A DNA stretch of 64,000 nt from Dama dama (lineage: Eukaryota > Chordata > Mammalia > Artiodactyla > Cervidae), in contig NC_083697.1 in the NCBI RefSeq assembly GCF_033118175.1, positions 27,316,001-27,380,000 on the forward strand, written 5' to 3'. Position 1 is the first letter of the stretch. Each line of letters opens with the position of its first letter. The position numbers and the translations under genes were made by a program. Shown piece after piece: positions 60,009-64,000 of this stretch. The notes beneath the pieces were generated by a model. The model was not told the DNA's origin. It ran no database searches and worked only from the letters and a program-made list of their open reading frames with translations.

Positions 60009-60174
60009 TAGAAAAAAAAAAAATGAATGAAAGGGAGGAAGAAATGAAAGACTGAAGAAGGAAAAAGAGAAGAAGGAGAGAAAGTAAGAGAGAAAAAAGA
60101 AAGATAAGAGAAGGAAAGAAGGAAGAAAGGGAGGAAGAGAAGGGGAAAGAAGAGAAGAAAGAAGGAAGGGGAGA
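60009..60174. repeat. Purine-rich (GA)n-type simple repeat
   Basis: The + strand is almost all purine, with an uninterrupted 70-nt purine run at 60105-60174. Such mirror-like homopurine tracts can form triplex (H-DNA). Confidence 0.9.
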
Positions 60175-60179
60175 TGATG

Positions 60180-62190
60180 TAAATACCTACTACACATGTT
60201 TTATTGAAGGGTTAATGGACAAGGAAGCAGCAGGAGGGAGGAGGCAGAGAAACATCTTCACCAGAATTCTAATAGGATAATTAATTTCTGTATAATTGTA
60301 TGATAACTCTATTTAGTTAACTTGAAAGATCCATTTTTATTAATTAGTCATGTATATGCATAAACACACACACAACACACAGGTGCACACAATACCATTA
60401 CGTCTCTGATTGGATCTACATGAGCACAACACTATTTCTGGAATAAAGAAGACAATTTACAACGAGTTTGATAGACTTACCAGCAAAATTCCCTTCCTTA
60501 TAGTTAACCTGTTACTTCATAGAAATGTGTACAAATGTTGATTATGAGGAAGATCATCTGTAGGATTATACACGAGAGGATTTGTTTCAGGGAACTAAGG
60601 TCATAAAATCTCAAAATACAGACTAGATTTTCACCACCAACTTTAATGCATTTCACACAGATTGTTCAGTTGTATTTACTACCTCACAATTGAACCTTCA
60701 TTTCACCGGATTCAGCCCAATGAGTATGATGGAAGCCAAGGGTTTATCCAGTTTCAGCACACTTAATTTTTTTCATCTTATCTCAATTACTTTATGCTCA
60801 TGAGAAAATTCTTATTTGCTATTCTTAGGAATAGCAAAGTCACATTTCCCATTTATTATCAAATGATAAAACTGTGTATATAATAAAAGACTTAAATGAT
60901 TACCCTGAAGACAAAGATGGTGCAATTGAAGAAGCTGAACTGTGGGTAGAAATGATAGCTTAATATATTTGTTCTTTGGTGGAAAGGAAAGTCTAAATCC
61001 TGTACACCAGACTTTCACTTAGGAACATAGGGAGCTCAAAAGTGTACCACCCTCAACTCTACTGAAAGGAGTGGAGAATCAGTGTAGGAGGAAAAGCAGA
61101 GTCAAACCATAATAAGGGGGAGTGGATGCAGTGCAGGCAAATGCAGTAATTTTCCACTGCATGGGGCAATGGACACTCTCATCATTGCCGGCACTTAAAT
61201 CTCTTATTAGACAGGGAAGAAGGTGGAGCCTGTGATACTTTGGAGAAACAAGGCAGTAAGTAATTGAATCCATACTCTCTGTGGCCAGCATGAGAGAGAC
61301 CACCCTCTTCTCTCTGTCCCTGTAGTTCAGGTGGATTGATTTCACATCCTTCACATTGAAGAGGAGGAGGGAGCCCATTTTGGTTAATAAATGTATAGAC
61401 CAATGATTCAGGGATGAGTACAAGATCTTGAGAAGACAAATCAGGTTAAAATACATTTGTATAAAAATAAAACACCCAAAATAGGTAATGCTAAGAAAGA
61501 ATAATTTGTAAACTCCCGAATTAAGATTCTCATTATATCTGAATAGTAAGAGGAAACTTTTTGATTAAAATAGACCTTTACTACAGATATCAACATGAAA
61601 AGATTGATCCAGGGACACTGCTGTGAAATCTAAGTATGACATTTAAATATGCTTATCAGAAATGTAATTATACTTGCTTTTGTTTGTGACAATGAATGCT
61701 TTCAATCTATATGGAATACCTTATTTATAATAAGTGGTTAGACTTAATAATGACTCTCTATCCATATTTATGAATTTTCAATTTATTTATCATTCCAGAG
61801 TCATTAATAGAATTTATACACATACATATTAACACTAGATTTTTTTTTAAATAGGAGATGGCTGTCATTCTAAAAACAAGGCATTTATGTTTACAACATT
61901 GATAATATTGATAAATCCACATATGTAAAAGCCCAAATGACAGTTGACATACGAATTCTTATGTAATTTGATATTAGATAATTAAAATATAATTACTGCT
62001 ACTTTTTCTGTAACATTTCACAAATGTAAATGTTCAGTTATTTATTTGCATAAATCTTTAGGATAAGGAAGCCACCTAAGTGGATCCAGTACTCTGTTCA
62101 TTCCTAAAAATATAGCTCTTCGGAATTAATATCACAAATAGCTCACAAACTTAAATAATAATTACATTAATATTATATTTCTCAAAAGCT
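60180..62190. other. Intergenic, nothing recognised
   Basis: AT-rich sequence; a short CA-rich patch at 60365-60382. Open frames at about 61080-61456 on the - strand have no recognisable domain. Confidence 0.4.
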
Positions 62191-62202
62191 TCTACTAAAA
62201 CA

Positions 62203-62426
62203 TGCATGCATGCTAAGTCACTTCAGTCATGTCTGACTGTGCAAAGCTATGGACAGTAGCCTCCAGGCTCCCCTGTCCATGGGCTTCTCTAAGCAAGAAT
62301 ACTAGAGTGGGTTGCCATGCCCTCCTCCAGGGGATCTTCCTGTCCCAGGGATCAGACCCACTCCCTTAAGTCTCCTGCATTGGCAGGCAGGTTCTTTATC
62401 ACTTGCACCACCTGGAAAGCCCTCCC
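62203..62426 (-). repeat. Bov-tA SINE (tandem pair, left)
   Basis: Reverse copy from 'gctaagtcacttcagtcatg' to 'gcaccacctggaaagccc'. A likely 9-bp duplication ACTAAAACA / ACTGAAACA flanks it (62194-62202 and 62427-62435). Confidence 0.92.
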
Positions 62427-62451
62427 ACTGAAACAAGTATACAGATAATGT

Positions 62452-62606
62452 TATGCTAAGTCACTTCAGTCATATCTGACTCTTTGTGACCCCATGGACT
62501 GTAGCCCACCAGGCTCCTCTGTCCATGGGGATTCTCCAGGCAAGAATACTGGAGTGGGTAGCCTTTCCCTTTTGCAGGGGATCTTCTCGACTCAGGAATC
62601 TTAAAG
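62452..62606 (-). repeat. Bov-tA SINE, tRNA-like head missing (tandem pair, right)
   Basis: Same orientation as the copy 26 bp to its left. It runs from 'tgctaagtcacttcagtcat' to 'cttctcgactcaggaatctt' and stops before the tRNA-like head. Confidence 0.9.
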
Positions 62607-62609
62607 TAG

Positions 62610-63325
62610 ACTCCAAACAAACATACATTTTAATAAGCTTCATGTATATTCAACGTCTGTAGCAGCATGACATTAATTTTCATTTATATTGCTTTTTTAA
62701 AGGAATGATTGATATCCTTCCATATTTTTTATTATTTTGGAAGCAAAAACATATGTAAAGAAATAGATGTAACTGAAAAGCAATCACCAAACAAAGGTAA
62801 CTTCGAAAGAAGCCTGCACTGTTGAAGTCTATTCTCTTACCCTGCCTTCAGCTGTGGAAGCTCTCTTTCATCCAATGACAAATAGTTCCTTCTTAATTAT
62901 TAGTTAATGATTTTTTTCGGACATCAACACTGTGGCATTTCATTTTTACATTAACTAATTCATTTGTAAATGTATTAACTTTTCATATCTGATCAGGTAA
63001 CACTCTCTTAACTTCAGTGAATGCCTGGCCCCTCTCTTACTTCACCAAAGCTCTGCTCATGGTGAATAAAGGACGTCCTAACTGGGCTTTGGAGTTCTGG
63101 AGACTTCTACAAGGCCAGGTGAAAAAGAGAATTGCTGACCTCCTCTTATTTGCCCTTGGTTAGTCATTTTAATATAACTGTATCACCTACCCACATAAAG
63201 GATATATCCATTATTATCTCAAGTTTTTAAAAAGTTAAAATGATTTTCAATTGTTTGATTCCTAATCCCTCTTTTTCTCACCCTGAATCCCCAATTATGA
63301 TACTCCCAGAAAACTTTGTTTATGT
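62610..63325. other. Intergenic, nothing recognised
   Basis: AT-rich sequence with no gene visible. Confidence 0.45.
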
Positions 63326-63330
63326 TAATT

Positions 63331-64000
63331 TAGTTCAGTTCAGTTGCTCAGTCGTGTCCGACTCTTTGAGACCCCATGAATCACACATGTCAGGCCTCCC
63401 TGTCCATCACCAACTCCCGGAGTTTACTCAAACTCATATCCATCGAGTCGGTGACGCCATCCAGCCTTCTCATCCTCTGTCATCCCCTTCTCCTCCTGCC
63501 CTCAATCCCTCCCAGCATCAGGGTCTTTTCCAATGAGTCAACTCTTCGCATCAGGTGGCCAAAGTATTGGAGCTTCAGCTTCAGCATCAGTCCTTCCAAT
63601 GAACACCCAGGACTGATCTCCTTTAGGATGGACTGATTGGATCTCCTTGCAGTCCAAGGGACTCTCAAGAGTCTTCTCCAACACCACAGTTCAAAAGCAT
63701 CAATTTTTTGGTGCTCAGTTTTCTTCACAGTCCAACTCTCACATCCATACATGACCACTGGAAAAACTGTAGCCTTGACTAGATGGACTTTTGTTGGCAA
63801 AGTAATGTCTCTGCTTTTTAATATGCTATCTAGTTTGGTCATAACTTTCCTTCCAAGGAGTAAGAGTCTTTTAATTTCATGGCTGCAGTCACCATCTGCA
63901 GTGATTTTGGAGCCCCCCCAAAATAAAGTCTGACACTGTCTCCACTGTTTCCCCATCTATTTCCCAAGAAGTGATGGGACCAGATGCCATGATCTTAGTT
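63331..64000 (-). repeat. BovB LINE 3' part, cut by the window end
   Basis: From 'agttcagttcagttgctcag' rightwards this is reverse BovB. 63480-63956 is open for 158 codons and shows 'LLLGRKVMTKLDSILKSRDI', 'VVMYGCESWTVKKTEH' and 'RRLLRVPWTARRSNQS'. The rest of the RT would lie beyond 64000. Close similarity to the copy at 55855-57743. Confidence 0.95.

Noticed and set aside
60009..60197. Ser/Phe/Leu-rich - strand frame of 84 codons
   Set aside because: It is the translation of a homopurine simple repeat.
61079..61456. 125-codon - strand frame
   Set aside because: No recognisable domain, and a second frame overlaps it. I see no splice or poly(A) context.

Overview
The window is nuclear DNA of a ruminant (Bovidae, probably cattle or a close relative). 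The evidence is dense Bov-tA SINEs (tRNA-type head with the box B motif GGTTCRATCC), BovB non-LTR elements and bovid-type L1 3' ends, plus older mammalian MIR, L2 and ERV-L remnants. I find no prokaryotic, plasmid or organellar sequence, no CRISPR array, and no tRNA or rRNA gene.

One protein-coding gene can be supported: CXXC4 (IDAX, CXXC-type zinc finger protein 4), on the + strand and apparently complete. It has a GC-rich promoter and a non-coding first exon ending at a GTAAGT donor (22752/22753). The main coding exon starts after an acceptor at 25167 and codes from ATG 25453 to a donor at 26520. An intron of about 19.3 kb follows, then a short last coding segment (45780-45824) and a long 3' UTR with several poly(A) signals. 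The spliced reading frame gives 370 residues. An internal Met at residue 173 starts a 198-residue form that matches the classical short IDAX length. The long form adds an N-terminal extension with two 21-residue polyglycine tracts.

Layout. 1-21.5 kb is intergenic, with many ruminant SINEs, L1 and BovB pieces and an old ERV-L gag-pol remnant on the - strand (about 3.9-6.85 kb). 21.9-22.75 kb holds the promoter CpG island and exon 1. 22.75-25.17 kb is intron 1. 25.17-26.52 kb is the coding exon, itself a CpG island. 26.5-45.8 kb is intron 2, nearly free of ruminant SINEs until 40.5 kb, then carrying one SINE with a CTCF-like core, an L1/unknown composite, another SINE and a 5'-truncated L1. 45.78 to about 49.9 kb is the last exon and 3' UTR. 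49.9-64 kb is downstream intergenic DNA with SINEs, a 1.9-kb BovB, and the start of a second BovB cut by the window end.

CXXC4 binds unmethylated CpG through its zinc finger, restrains Wnt signalling through Dishevelled, and is linked to TET2 control. I did not find an undescribed multi-gene system here. The items most worth a second look are features of CXXC4 itself: long GGC tracts, paired uORFs avoidable by an alternative acceptor, a non-consensus donor with a readable intron-retention tail, and a TCF/LEF-like site in intron 1. The structured repeat composites come next.
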